DNA from: an uncultured Oscillospiraceae bacterium
GTDB taxonomy: Bacteria; Bacillota; Clostridia; Oscillospirales; Oscillospiraceae
Assembly: GCA_910577915.1 (NCBI GenBank)
Contig: CAJTOM010000027.1
Coordinates: forward strand, 1 to 28,313
Direction: 5' to 3'
Length of the DNA: 28,313 nt
Part shown: piece after piece, positions 15,262 to 23,305 of the stretch
Numbering within the stretch: the first letter of the stretch is position 1
Layout of the letters: each line of letters starts with the position of its first letter
The notes under the pieces: model-generated
What the model saw: only the letters and a program-made list of their open reading frames with translations
The model's database searches: none
What the model was told of the DNA's origin: nothing
Translations under genes and position numbers: made by a program

Positions 15262-15560
15262 GGCGCATCCTCCCGCCCCAACTCCTGAATGGTCACGTGC
15301 ACGGCGTCGCCGGGGCCCTTCCCCAGCTGTGCCTGGATGTCCTTGCGGACGCCGATGATGTAGCAGACGGAGCCGTCGGTGTTCTTCACACCCATGTTCA
15401 CCAGGCTGCCCTCGTAGGGCGTCCCGTCGAAGGTGGCCCGGACTCTGATCCGCCCTCTCCCGAACTCCCGGCGGATGTCCCAGGGAAAGCGGACAAAAGC
15501 CCCGTGCCTGTCCGGCACGGGCTCGATGACGGCGGTAAATTCGTATACCTTTTGCTTCAC
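15258..15560 (-). CDS. DUF1905 domain-containing protein
   Basis: The 100-residue beta-rich protein has the DUF1905 pattern: YEFTAVIEP, FVRFPWDIRREFG, VRATFDGTPYEGSLVNMG and IIGVRKDIQAQLGKGPGD. Function is unknown. A GTG start at 15560 is preferred because AGGAGG lies 9 bases upstream; the longer frame to 15653 has no such site and would cross the promoter. It is the first gene of the five-gene minus-strand operon. Confidence 0.85.
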   Translation of the reverse strand: MKQKVYEFTAVIEPVPDRHGAFVRFPWDIRREFGRGRIRVRATFDGTPYEGSLVNMGVKNTDGSVCYIIGVRKDIQAQLGKGPGDAVHVTIQELGREDAP

Positions 15561-15624
15561 GCTCTGGTTCCTCCTGAAAATAGGGGGGCGGCATGCCTGT
15601 CCCCACCGTTCATTGACGGCTTTA

Positions 15625-15653
15625 ACTGTACCACAAACCGGCGGCGGCTTCAA
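15625..15653 (-). promoter_or_regulatory. Promoter of the DUF1905-XdhC-FAD operon
   Basis: On the minus strand TTGAAG (15653-15648), a 17-base spacer and TACAGT (15630-15625) lie about 65 bases before the DUF1905 GTG start. The following ~100 bases (15654-15756), between the two divergent promoters, hold short GC-rich palindromes but no gene I can support. Confidence 0.6.
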
Positions 15654-15756
15654 CTTGTTTTCGCGAAAGCAGCGAAGTTTTCGCGCCTCCCGCGCAGCGC
15701 GGGCCGGGGAATTGGTTCACAGATTCCGGAAGCTGTCCCATCCGGCAAAAAACTGC

Positions 15757-15785
15757 TTGCAGGACGGAGGGAAACAGGCTATAAT
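15757..15785 (+). promoter_or_regulatory. Promoter of the zinc-ribbon protein gene
   Basis: TTGCAG (15757-15762), a 17-base spacer and a perfect TATAAT (15780-15785) precede the start codon by about 60 bases. Confidence 0.75.
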
Positions 15786-15847
15786 AGGAGCCATCATACA
15801 TACACCGCCGCGCCGGCAAATTCAGGACCGCTTGAAAGGAGCACGCC

Positions 15848-16222
15848 ATGAGCTATTTTGAGGAAGTCACCCAGAAGGCCAGGGAGCTTGCCGCCACCGC
15901 CGCCGAGAAGGCCCGCGAGGCCGCCGACTCCGCCAAGATCTCCGCCGCCATTATCTCCGAGAAACGGGAGCTGGACAAGAACTACCGTGCCATCGGCCAG
16001 TGGTACGCCTGCGAGAACACCGGAGAGGTCCCCGAGGCCATCGCTGACGTGATCGCCGCCGTGCGCGCCTCTCAGGAGAAGATCGCTGAGCTCCAGACCC
16101 GCCGTGAGGCCGCCGAGAGCGAGGAGGCCGCCGCCCAGACCGAGGGCAAGGTCTGCCCCGTATGCGGCAAGATCAGCGACAGCAAGTTCTGCCCCCACTG
16201 CGGCGCGCCCATGGGCGAATAA
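15848..16222 (+). CDS. Small coiled-coil protein with C-terminal zinc ribbon
   Basis: The 124-residue protein is an Ala/Glu/Lys-rich helix for about 95 residues (likely coiled coil) followed by a zinc ribbon with C103-x2-C106 and C115-x2-C118 (VCPVCGKISDSKFCPHCGAP). Proteins of this plan are common in Clostridia and are of unknown role. AAAGGAG precedes the ATG, and a strong promoter lies upstream. It is probably a single-gene unit, with hairpins downstream. Confidence 0.8.
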   Translation: MSYFEEVTQKARELAATAAEKAREAADSAKISAAIISEKRELDKNYRAIGQWYACENTGEVPEAIADVIAAVRASQEKIAELQTRREAAESEEAAAQTEGKVCPVCGKISDSKFCPHCGAPMGE

Positions 16223-16253
16223 GCAGGAGCAGGGAGCCGCAGCCGGCTCCTGC
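16223..16253 (+). terminator. Hairpin after the zinc-ribbon gene
   Basis: GCAGGAGC (16223-16230) and GCTCCTGC (16246-16253) pair directly after the stop codon; the T-rich tract that follows is poor, so efficiency is uncertain. Confidence 0.45.
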
Positions 16254-16324
16254 GAGCCTGTTTCCTATTTCTCCGCGCCCGTCCTGACGGGTGATTTTCC
16301 GCCCAAGCTTCGTTAAAAACCCCT

Positions 16325-16353
16325 GCAGTCCGTCAGGACTGCCGCGGCTTTTT
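16325..16353 (+). terminator. Hairpin with T-run between zinc-ribbon and AraC genes
   Basis: GCAGTCC (16325-16331) and GGACTGC (16336-16342) form a 7-bp stem with loop GTCA, then CGCGGC and TTTTT (16349-16353). It could be the final terminator of the zinc-ribbon transcript or an attenuator in front of the AraC-type gene. Confidence 0.45.
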
Positions 16354-16438
16354 GCCTCCTTGGACAAAAAATCCCTCGCCAGGCCGCGCGCCGAGACAGG
16401 AAACAGGCTCTTATTTTTTGCGCGGGAGGGGACGCATC

Positions 16439-17281
16439 ATGCTGGACAGGAGCGAAGTGGGCCGCCGGGGGTATCTGAACGAGGATTACCGCCTGTTCCA
16501 CCTGCGGGACAGCCAGGTCCTTGCGCCGGGCTACCACTACCACGAATTTGACAAGCTGGTGCTCCAGCTGGGGGGGCGGGTGACCTACAACATCGAGGGC
16601 AAGAGCTACCCCCTGCAGCCCATGGACGTGCTGCTGGTGGGCCGGGGCATGATCCACCTGCCGGTGACGGAGCCGGGCCAGGTTTACGAGCGGATGGTGC
16701 TGTGGATTGACCGGGCGTTCCTGTCCCGATTCAGCGCGCCGGAGGCGGAGCTGGCGGACTGCTTCACCCTGGCGGAGCGCCGGGAGTTCCACCTCTACCG
16801 CCCCCGCGGGGAGGAGCGGGAGCGGTACCGGGGCCTGTTCGAGCGGGTCCGGGACGCGTCGGACGGGCAGTTTGCCGCCCGGCTGCTGGCGGACACCTGC
16901 GTGCTGCAGCTGATGGTGGCCTTAAACCGGGATTTGCTGAAGGCCCCCGCCCAGCCCGGCGGCGTCTCCTACCGCTTTGACCCCAAGATGGAGGAGGTCA
17001 CCCACTACATTCGGGAGCACCTGACGGAGGAGCTGAGCGTGGACCGCCTAGCGGGCGTATTTTTTCTCAGCCGCTACTACCTGATGCACCGGTTCAAGGC
17101 GGTTTACGGCTGCACCCTCCACCAGTACATCCGCCAAAAGCGCCTCCAGCAGGCCGCCGAGCAGATCCGCCGGGGCGTTCCAATCCTCAAGGCCGCCGAG
17201 GAGGCGGGGTTCGGCGACTACTCCGTATTTCTCCGCGCCTTCCGGAGCACCTACGGAAGGAGTCCCCGGGAGTGGAAGTAG
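16439..17281 (+). CDS. AraC family transcriptional regulator
   Basis: The 280-residue protein has an N-terminal cupin-like ligand domain (HYHEFDKLVLQLGGRVTYNI, then PLQPMDVLLVGRGMIHLP) and a C-terminal pair of helix-turn-helix motifs over about the last 100 residues (LTEELSVDRLAGVFFLSRYY and EEAGFGDYSVFLRAFRSTYG). The end, GRSPREWK, is typical of the family. I chose ATG 16439 because GGGAGGGG precedes it; an upstream in-frame start at 16352 would lie in the terminator region. No target is obvious. Its direct downstream neighbour is the SLH gene, whose leader has phased direct repeats, a possible binding target (inference). Confidence 0.88.
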   Translation: MLDRSEVGRRGYLNEDYRLFHLRDSQVLAPGYHYHEFDKLVLQLGGRVTYNIEGKSYPLQPMDVLLVGRGMIHLPVTEPGQVYERMVLWIDRAFLSRFSAPEAELADCFTLAERREFHLYRPRGEERERYRGLFERVRDASDGQFAARLLADTCVLQLMVALNRDLLKAPAQPGGVSYRFDPKMEEVTHYIREHLTEELSVDRLAGVFFLSRYYLMHRFKAVYGCTLHQYIRQKRLQQAAEQIRRGVPILKAAEEAGFGDYSVFLRAFRSTYGRSPREWK

Positions 17282-17370
17282 GGGAGCGGGGCTGGACGAA
17301 AATCAGAGATGCACATTTTCATGCAAAACAGTATTATGTAAATCGATCTATTTGAAAATAGTTTGACTGC

Positions 17371-17410
17371 TCCCGGAACTGCCGAATTTTCAGCAGTTCC
17401 GGGATTTTTT
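17371..17410 (+). terminator. Terminator of the AraC-type gene
   Basis: TCCCGGAACTGC (17371-17382) and GCAGTTCCGGGA (17393-17404) form a perfect 12-bp stem, followed by TTTTTT (17405-17410). Confidence 0.88.
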
Positions 17411-17449
17411 GTTTGTTTGATTCCCCAATAAAGTTTTTCTCCTTACTCT

Positions 17450-17582
17450 GCTACCACCCCGCTACCACGACCCATTTCCTGCTACCACCTGCAATCTCTA
17501 CTCCCATAACCAATTTGTTTTACATAAATCCACCTTCCTGCTACCACCTCCCCCGAATCTGCTACCACCGCCCTGTTACCAA
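17450..17582. repeat. Phased GCTACCAC direct repeats in the SLH gene B leader
   Basis: GCTACCAC occurs at 17450, 17461, 17481, 17540 and 17561, with a degenerate GTTACCAA at 17575. Several spacings (11, 20, 21) are whole helical turns. Most copies are extended as CTGCTACCACC. The 340 bases between the AraC terminator and the SLH start are otherwise pyrimidine-rich and hold no gene I can support. Confidence 0.6.
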
Positions 17583-17749
17583 ATCCTCCAACCCTCTGCG
17601 CCCCAGCCGTCTCCCGCCCTCCTCCTTCTCGGGTAAGTGCCTTGATACGGGCCTTTTTAGCAAAAAAACCGGTAATCTTTTCGCCAAAGCTGCCCGCCTC
17701 GACCTCCTCTGCGTCCCCGAACAAAATTCAAAAGGAGGAATCATCCACC

Positions 17750-20700
17750 ATGAGAAATCTCAAGAAGATTCTCGCCCTGGTGCTGGCCCTTGTTATGAGC
17801 CTCTCGCTCATGGCTACCGCCAGCGCCGACTTCTCGGATGCTGATCAGATCACCGAATCTTATCAGCAGGCCGTGAACGTCCTCAACGGCGTGAAGGTCT
17901 TCCAGGGCTACGACAACGGCGCTACGTTCCAGCCCAAGGGAGACATCACCCGCGCTGAGGTCGCCGCCATCATCTACCGGATCTCTACCGGCGATGTGAC
18001 GGACGCACAGAAGGACATCTACACCGCCTGGAACGGCGATGGCAAGCTGAGCGACGTCACCACCGGCTGGTACGCCGGCTACGTCAATTTCTGCTCCAAC
18101 GCCGGCTACATCAAGGGCTATCCCGACGGAACCTTCAAGGCCGGCAACAAGGTCACCGGCTACGAGGTCCTGGCCATGATCCTGCGGGCCGTGGGCTACG
18201 GCCGCAACGGTGAGTTCTCCGGCTCCCGCTGGGCCATCACTGTCGGCTCCCTGGCTGAGACCCTGGGCATCACCAAGAACGTCGTGGAGCCTCTGGGCTC
18301 CCCCGCCACCCGCGAGATGGTCGCTGAGATCCTCTTCCGCGCCATCTTCACCGAGACCCAGAAGTACAACGCCCTGTACATGTACGAGGGCACCGGCACC
18401 AACCTGGCCGCCAACCTGGGCCTGGAGAAGGTCTCCGGCGTGGTGACCGCCAACAAGTGGGCCAACCTGTACGGCACCGCCCCCCTGGCCGAGGGCAAGA
18501 GCCGCCTGGCTCTGGATGACGGCAGCGTCTACACCGTGAACGCCGATTCCACCGGCGAGCAGGTGGGCCTGCGCATCAACGCCTACGTCCAGAACAAGAC
18601 CGACGTCATCGGCGGCCTGGAGACCAGCGACGTCAACGTCGTCAAGTCCAACGCCGGCGCCGAGATCTCCGTCAAGAAGCTCCGCGACGAGCTGAAGGTC
18701 GACGAGACCACCGAGTACTTCGTCAACTACAGCGACGCTGTGGAGATCGGTAAGTCCGACTGGCGCATTGAGTACTACATCGGCCTCGAGGGCGGCGCTG
18801 CTGCGTGGACTAACCTGGTCAGCAGCAACGGCGGCGAGTGGGGCTACACCATCGCCGGCACGAAGGACAACGAGATCTACAACAAGGTCATCAAGGTCGG
18901 CGACACCATCACTGCTCAGGACATGGAGTTCATGCAGGAGATCTTCTATGGTTCTGACAACAAAAACGAGGCTTCCCAGACCGGTACGTACTACGGCGAG
19001 GTCTTTGTGGCCACCCGTACCGGCTCTGACGGCAACGGCAACTCCTACGACGTCTCCGACGATCTGAGCTGGAGACAGTTCATCGACAAGTACATCGACT
19101 CCACCCTGGAGAAGTTCGATGGCTGCGATAACGGCGAGTCCCTGCGGGTCATCGACCACGACGGCGACGGCGTTGCCGAGTACGTCCTGCGCGTCGACTT
19201 CGTGATGACCACCATCGTGGACTACAACAAGAAGCTGGACCGCTGGACGGTCGAGTATGAGGCCGACGAGAACCCCGAGCGCTTCACCGACATCAAGAAC
19301 AGCGACATCGTGGCTGACAGCGAGCTGACTGTGGGCGACGTGGTCCTGTACGCTCTGGTGGACGGCGTGTACTACACCGAGCATCCCCAGACCTTCACCG
19401 CCTCCATCGACAAGAAGGGCATCGACGCCAAGGCCGGCACCATCATCTGTGACGGCGAGACCTACACCTGGTCCGGCATCGAGAAGGAGGCCAAGCAGTT
19501 CTTCACCGAGATCCTCGACGCCGACGTGGGCACCAACTACGTCTTCTACAAGGATCACTTCGGCTACATCCGTATGTTCACCACCCCCAACGGCGATCTG
19601 GTTCTGGTGACCGACGGCTTCTTCGCCAGCGATAAGCGCACCGACGAGGTCAAGGCCAGCATCTACAACGACGCCGAGGGCGCGGTCAAGGACTACACCC
19701 TGGCCAACAACGATGACGGCTTCGTCTTCGAGGGCGAGGGCACCGAGGACTGGGGCAACCGCGGCACCTGGGGCCGTCTGCACACCTTCGGAAGCTACTA
19801 CTACGAGAGCGGCAGTACCTATGAGCACTACGTCCAGTATCCCTTCGAGACGAACAATAAAAAAGACAATAGACTGGATCCCTTCACGACCAACATCGCC
19901 CTGGGCGCTGCTGAGGACGGCACCACCCTCCAGGATGTCCGCAGCCTGGATCACCGCCTCTTCAACTACAACGCCTATGAGGTGGCCGACACCCTGAACG
20001 GCGCTTCTGCCAGCGTGAACGGCCGTCCCAACCCCACCGCCATGTCTCAGGCCACCACTCTGTGGGGCATTGAGTGGCTCAACGATGATGTCAGAGCGGA
20101 CGCCACCGGCCTGGATACCGCCGCTCTGGAGACGCCCGTTGAGATTCGCACCACCGACATGACCAGATACTACCTGGTCAATTCCGAGGGCGAGATCGAG
20201 ACCTGGATTGGCCGCAAGGGCGGCGAGCGCGGCAACTTCGAAATCAAGAAGGCCTACGTTGTCACCTCTGAGGCTTCCACCGCCGAGGTCGATTACAAGA
20301 TCGCCGAGGTCGTGGTCATCGAGGGCCTGAAGAAGGAGAGCACCGCCAATCCCATCATGCCCATCCGCGTTATGGGCAGCAAGAACCACACCCAGGAGTC
20401 CCTGACCCGCAGCGGCAAGGACACCACCAGCCTGATTCTGAGCCTCTCCAGCGCCCGTGAGCTGAACGCCCCCGCGGTTGAGCTGGATCTGATGCTCCGC
20501 TTCTATGACGGCAACCTCAACAAGAAGGGCGTCAACGCCGAGATCACTGCCGACTACGCCAGCTATGGCATCTACGCCGGCAAGATGAGCAGCCACAGCC
20601 ACACCGGCTGGCGCGTGGACGACACCATCTACCGCGCCGAGATCGAGAACGAGATCGACAGCTTCGCTCCCTACGGCGAGGTGGAGTTCTACCAGCTGGT

Positions 20701-22117
20701 TGTCAAGACCGGCGAGACCAGCGCCGTTTACGCCTATGATGTCGAGGAAGTCGACAACATGACCAAGCTGAGCGGCAACCGGGTGATCTACCTGACCAAC
20801 ACCGACGGCGAGGTCAACGTGATCCTGAACATCGACCAGACCGTGAACACCAAGGGCGACAAGGTTGCCGCTCCCGACCAGCTGGTTGACCTGTACAACG
20901 AGATCGTCTACGACTATCTCCAGTACAGCACCGTCCGCGTCCAGCTGGACAAGAACGGGCCTCTGGCTGAGTACATCACCAGCATTGTCGCTTCCGACGC
21001 TACCAGCAGGGTGCTTGAGTATGCCCCCGGCAATCCCGTGGTCATTCCTCTGGACGACATTCGTGACGCCGCCGACCTGGAGTTCACAGACAAGGACATT
21101 GACGTAACCAAGTTCGACCTGAATAAGACTGTCAAAGACCTTGGCATTCCCGGCATCCATGTAGTGGTGGGCGTGGACAGCGATGATGACTACGGCAAGA
21201 GCATCCACGACAGCACCACCAAGGGTTCCAAGCCCTGGTGGCACATCGATAACAGCCGCCTCTACATTGAGAACGTGGACTTCGCCCACGGCGGCTGGGT
21301 TGAGGTGTGGGTCACTTACGACACCAGCTACACCGATGACGAGCTGAAGGAGTTCCGCGTTGTGGAGCCCGATGATCAGGAGAACGATGACGGCGATACC
21401 GTTGCCACCGTCGCGCTCCGGGACCTCGGCGTGAAGAACCGGACTACGCTGTCCTTTGCGTCCAATGAGAACCCCGGTTGGGCCCCCGGCAACATCATCG
21501 AGGGAACTCTGAAGGTCCGCAGCGATTACAAGCCCAACGAGCCTGTGATCACCTACGTTGACGGAAACGGCAAGACCCAGTCCGTCACCTTCCTGAGCGG
21601 CAACGACGCCAGCGTTCTGGTCCGCGGCGAGTCCGAGGCCATTCCCACTCCCGCCGCTGCCGAGGAGGAGGCCCCCGCTCCCCTGGTGATGAACGTCTGG
21701 ACCTTCCGGTTCGTCATGCCCGAGACCAAGATCACCGTCGGCGGCAAGCTGGCCGTTGAGGGCGAGGTCAGCGACAAGCCGGTTCCCGTCGACCCCGTGA
21801 TTCCCGAGGTGACGGTCCCCGAGAATGTCAAGGACATGGTCGAGGTCGAGGAGGCTGAAGTTGAGGAGATCGTGCTCTCCAGCGGCTACGCCACTGAGAA
21901 TGCTGAGAAGCTCCTTGGGACCAACAACATCAAGGCCGTGAGCGCGTATTCCGTCAACGTCAAGGACGGCGCTTTCGACGCGAACTGCCAGATGAAGATG
22001 GGCATCACCACCAATCCCGGTGAGGTTCCCGTTGTTCCCGATCCCCTGCCCGAGGGCATCGAGTCCATGACCATCACGGCCGACACCAGCAAGAAGGCTC
22101 TCGACATCACCAACTAG
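17750..22117 (+). CDS. SLH-domain giant surface protein, paralogue B (up to in-frame TAG)
   Basis: ATG 17750 follows AAAAGGAGGA. Residues 1-26 are a classic signal peptide (RNLKKILALVLALVMSLSL, cleaved after ATASA), then three SLH repeats: about 27-80 (FSDADQITESYQQAVNVL, GDITRAEVAAIIYRI), 100-155 (LSDVTTGWYAGYVNF, GYPDGTFKAGNKVTGYE) and 160-205 (TREMVAEILFRAI). They should tether the protein to the cell-wall polymer. A ~1,200-residue Asp/Thr/Tyr-rich ectodomain follows, aligning with paralogue A. The frame meets TAG at 22115-22117 after 1,455 residues, yet the same frame continues open for another 236 codons with the same codon usage. The gene is therefore either freshly broken, read through, or affected by a base error. 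Without the TAG it would encode 1,692 residues. Confidence 0.88.
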   Translation: MRNLKKILALVLALVMSLSLMATASADFSDADQITESYQQAVNVLNGVKVFQGYDNGATFQPKGDITRAEVAAIIYRISTGDVTDAQKDIYTAWNGDGKLSDVTTGWYAGYVNFCSNAGYIKGYPDGTFKAGNKVTGYEVLAMILRAVGYGRNGEFSGSRWAITVGSLAETLGITKNVVEPLGSPATREMVAEILFRAIFTETQKYNALYMYEGTGTNLAANLGLEKVSGVVTANKWANLYGTAPLAEGKSRLALDDGSVYTVNADSTGEQVGLRINAYVQNKTDVIGGLETSDVNVVKSNAGAEISVKKLRDELKVDETTEYFVNYSDAVEIGKSDWRIEYYIGLEGGAAAWTNLVSSNGGEWGYTIAGTKDNEIYNKVIKVGDTITAQDMEFMQEIFYGSDNKNEASQTGTYYGEVFVATRTGSDGNGNSYDVSDDLSWRQFIDKYIDSTLEKFDGCDNGESLRVIDHDGDGVAEYVLRVDFVMTTIVDYNKKLDRWTVEYEADENPERFTDIKNSDIVADSELTVGDVVLYALVDGVYYTEHPQTFTASIDKKGIDAKAGTIICDGETYTWSGIEKEAKQFFTEILDADVGTNYVFYKDHFGYIRMFTTPNGDLVLVTDGFFASDKRTDEVKASIYNDAEGAVKDYTLANNDDGFVFEGEGTEDWGNRGTWGRLHTFGSYYYESGSTYEHYVQYPFETNNKKDNRLDPFTTNIALGAAEDGTTLQDVRSLDHRLFNYNAYEVADTLNGASASVNGRPNPTAMSQATTLWGIEWLNDDVRADATGLDTAALETPVEIRTTDMTRYYLVNSEGEIETWIGRKGGERGNFEIKKAYVVTSEASTAEVDYKIAEVVVIEGLKKESTANPIMPIRVMGSKNHTQESLTRSGKDTTSLILSLSSARELNAPAVELDLMLRFYDGNLNKKGVNAEITADYASYGIYAGKMSSHSHTGWRVDDTIYRAEIENEIDSFAPYGEVEFYQLVVKTGETSAVYAYDVEEVDNMTKLSGNRVIYLTNTDGEVNVILNIDQTVNTKGDKVAAPDQLVDLYNEIVYDYLQYSTVRVQLDKNGPLAEYITSIVASDATSRVLEYAPGNPVVIPLDDIRDAADLEFTDKDIDVTKFDLNKTVKDLGIPGIHVVVGVDSDDDYGKSIHDSTTKGSKPWWHIDNSRLYIENVDFAHGGWVEVWVTYDTSYTDDELKEFRVVEPDDQENDDGDTVATVALRDLGVKNRTTLSFASNENPGWAPGNIIEGTLKVRSDYKPNEPVITYVDGNGKTQSVTFLSGNDASVLVRGESEAIPTPAAAEEEAPAPLVMNVWTFRFVMPETKITVGGKLAVEGEVSDKPVPVDPVIPEVTVPENVKDMVEVEEAEVEEIVLSSGYATENAEKLLGTNNIKAVSAYSVNVKDGAFDANCQMKMGITTNPGEVPVVPDPLPEGIESMTITADTSKKALDITN

Positions 22118-22828
22118 ATTGTCACCATTGTGATGGATGAGGAGTATGAGATCAAGACCAGCATCGAGATTGAGATCGTGATCGTTGCCTCCAACGGTCC
22201 CACCCTCACCGAGGAGGACCAGGCCCTGATCGAAGCCATCGCCAACGCCACTGCGGTTCCCGCCGTCGAGGGCGACAGCGATGTCACGGGAACCGAGGCG
22301 GACTGGCCCGGCGCTAAGACCCAGGAAGTTCGGATCGGCGAGGATGGCACGACTCTGTATGCGAAGGAGAGCTCCCTGATGCTGGTCAAGGTTGACACCA
22401 AGCTGACCGACGCCCAGCGGAACAAGTTCATCAAGTGGTGGGACGGCGCCGTTGTTACAGAGGAGAACATCGACGAGAACGGCGTGATCACCGTCGTGAA
22501 TACCACCGACAATGTGAAGGTTAAGTACGACCCCAGCGCTGAGAGTGACCACATCTACACTAAGGCCGAGGGTGAGAATGAGGCTTATCACACCTACAAG
22601 TCCATCCTTGGCAACCTGTTCCATGACACAAATGATTGTGAAAACTGCTCTCGTCCCTTGATGGGCCTGGGTGACAGCGGCATTTACACCGTTCTGTTCA
22701 AGCAGGACAGTAGCTGGAAGATCTGCTTCTTCGACAGCGAAGGAACTCGCAAGGACGGCGCTGAGGGCATGAGCCTTGAGATCGTCCCCGACTACATCTG
22801 GGCTGCCGGCATTGCCGCCGCCGAGTAA
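22118..22828 (+). pseudogene. In-frame continuation of SLH gene B beyond the TAG
   Basis: The reading frame of the SLH gene continues without frameshift from IVTIVMDEEYEIKTSIEIE to TAA at 22826-22828 (236 residues). The composition (Glu/Asp/Thr/Val-rich, GAG/GAC/ACC codons) is that of the main gene, and the conserved 3' hairpin of SLH genes follows this TAA, not the TAG, so this was the natural C-terminus. An internal ATG at 22130 has no convincing ribosome binding site, so independent translation is unlikely. Two closely spaced cysteines (DCENCS) are unusual for this protein. It may still be produced by readthrough. Confidence 0.75.
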
Positions 22829-22865
22829 GCGATTTCCATTATTCCGTAGAACGGACAGACGCAAC

Positions 22866-22896
22866 ACCCCCCAAGGGCCTCTGGCCCTTGGGGGGT
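22866..22896 (+). terminator. Strong hairpin downstream of SLH gene B
   Basis: A 14-bp stem (22866-22879 with 22883-22896, loop TCT) starts 38 bases after the TAA. It shares its core with the hairpin after SLH gene A and likewise lacks a T-run. Confidence 0.7.
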
Positions 22897-22910
22897 TCCC
22901 CATGCAGAGA

Positions 22911-22940
22911 AAAACCCAGACTTGACAAATCAAGTCCGGG
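22911..22940 (-). terminator. Intrinsic terminator of the TA2 peptide mRNA
   Basis: On the minus strand CCCGGACTTG (22940-22931), loop, CAAGTCTGGG (22924-22915), then TTTT. One pair is G-U here, where plus would have an A-C mismatch, showing that the minus RNA is the one kept paired. It overlaps the -35 box of the plus promoter. Confidence 0.7.
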
Positions 22941-22951
22941 CAGTGTATACT
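22922..22951 (+). promoter_or_regulatory. Promoter for TA2 antisense RNA
   Basis: TTGACA (22922-22927), an 18-base spacer and TATACT (22946-22951); predicted start near 22958. Confidence 0.75.
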
Positions 22952-23024
22952 ATAAACAGATTCAGGGCGCTGCGATAAGCGGTCAGCCCAGTTTTAGTTG
23001 GGAAAACTAACTGTTAGACAACCG

Positions 23025-23108
23025 TCACCGGGCCGGGTGGCGGTTGTCCTTCGTTACGCGGAAGATGAAAATGAATCCCTTCCACTTGAATGTAACGTGT
23101 AACGACAT
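23025..23108 (-). CDS. 27-residue cationic amphipathic peptide, putative toxin (TA2)
   Basis: The peptide begins MSLHVTFKWKGFIFIFRV and ends KDNRHPAR: a short aromatic/hydrophobic core flanked by basic residues, too short for a clear transmembrane span. It occupies the toxin position of the same transcript architecture as TA1/TA3 but is unrelated in sequence. GGGGGTG lies 5 bases before the ATG and can pair with an upstream CCTCC (G-U pair included), again hiding the ribosome binding site. A 22-codon leader frame stops 4 bases before this start. I do not recognise the family. Translation rests on position, binding site and architecture, as only one copy is present. Confidence 0.55.
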   Translation of the reverse strand: MSLHVTFKWKGFIFIFRVTKDNRHPAR

Positions 23109-23112
23109 GGCT

Positions 23113-23181
23113 TCACCCCCTTTCGGAGGATGTGGCCGACCGCCTGCCAAATTTTCGCGTTCGCGCGAAAGGACCAAACAT
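23113..23181 (-). CDS. Possible leader peptide upstream of the TA2 peptide
   Basis: A 22-codon frame (starting MFGPFARTRKFGRR) ends with a TGA inside the GGGGGTGA binding site of the TA2 peptide. Such an arrangement would couple peptide translation to leader translation, as mok does for hok. Its own ribosome binding site is poor (GAGGGG one base from the ATG), so this is tentative. Confidence 0.3.
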   Translation of the reverse strand: MFGPFARTRKFGRRSATSSERG

Positions 23182-23250
23182 GCCCCTCAATACGGCATTA
23201 TTTGATACGCTCCGCAGCGCCCCAGGGGCCCGCTCATGCAGTCCCCCACC

Positions 23251-23276
23251 CCGGGATTCATCCCGGAGATGTTTTT
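23251..23276 (+). terminator. Terminator of TA2 antisense RNA
   Basis: CCGGGA and TCCCGG (loop TTCA; 23251-23266) are followed by AGATG and TTTTT (23272-23276). Confidence 0.65.
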
Positions 23277-23305
23277 ATTCTACAGGATTCATCATATTTT
23301 GTCAA
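23277..23305 (-). promoter_or_regulatory. Promoter for the TA2 peptide mRNA
   Basis: On the minus strand TTGACA (23305-23300), a 17-base spacer and TAGAAT (23282-23277). The boxes are identical to those of TA1 and TA3 while the spacer has drifted, which indicates selection on the promoter. Confidence 0.75.

Larger units (their letters stand above)
22965..23222 (-). promoter_or_regulatory. Long-range 5'-3' pairing in the TA2 peptide mRNA
   Basis: On the minus RNA GGGCGCTGCG (plus 23213-23222) pairs with CGCAGCGCCC (plus 22965-22974), and GCGGTCGGCC (plus 23134-23143) pairs with GGCTGACCGC (plus 22979-22988; one G-U). TA1 and TA3 have the same two helices with different bases, i.e. covariation. 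Confidence 0.65.
22958..23276 (+). ncRNA. Putative antitoxin antisense RNA, TA2
   Basis: The predicted ~320-nt transcript runs from the promoter at 22922-22951 to the hairpin and T-run at 23251-23276. It covers the leader, ribosome binding site and the whole of the minus-strand peptide gene. Homology to TA1 and TA3 is confined to the ends (promoters, terminators, the GGGCGCTG arm); the middle is unrelated in sequence but keeps the helices. Ends are predicted only. Confidence 0.55.

Noticed and set aside
17450..17582. CRISPR-like array
   Set aside because: Repeats are only 8-11 bases with irregular 3-50 base gaps, and no cas gene is present.
17482..17724. 80-codon minus-strand frame in the SLH leader
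   Set aside because: No ribosome binding site and no recognisable domain; it reads through the GCTACCAC repeats.
17741..22933. 1,730-codon open frame on the minus strand opposite SLH gene B
   Set aside because: It is the complement of a high-GC coding sequence whose codon choice avoids stops on the opposite strand. Its translation is a monotonous Val/Leu/Gly/Asp-rich text with no start signal, and it runs through the stop and 3' hairpin of the real gene.
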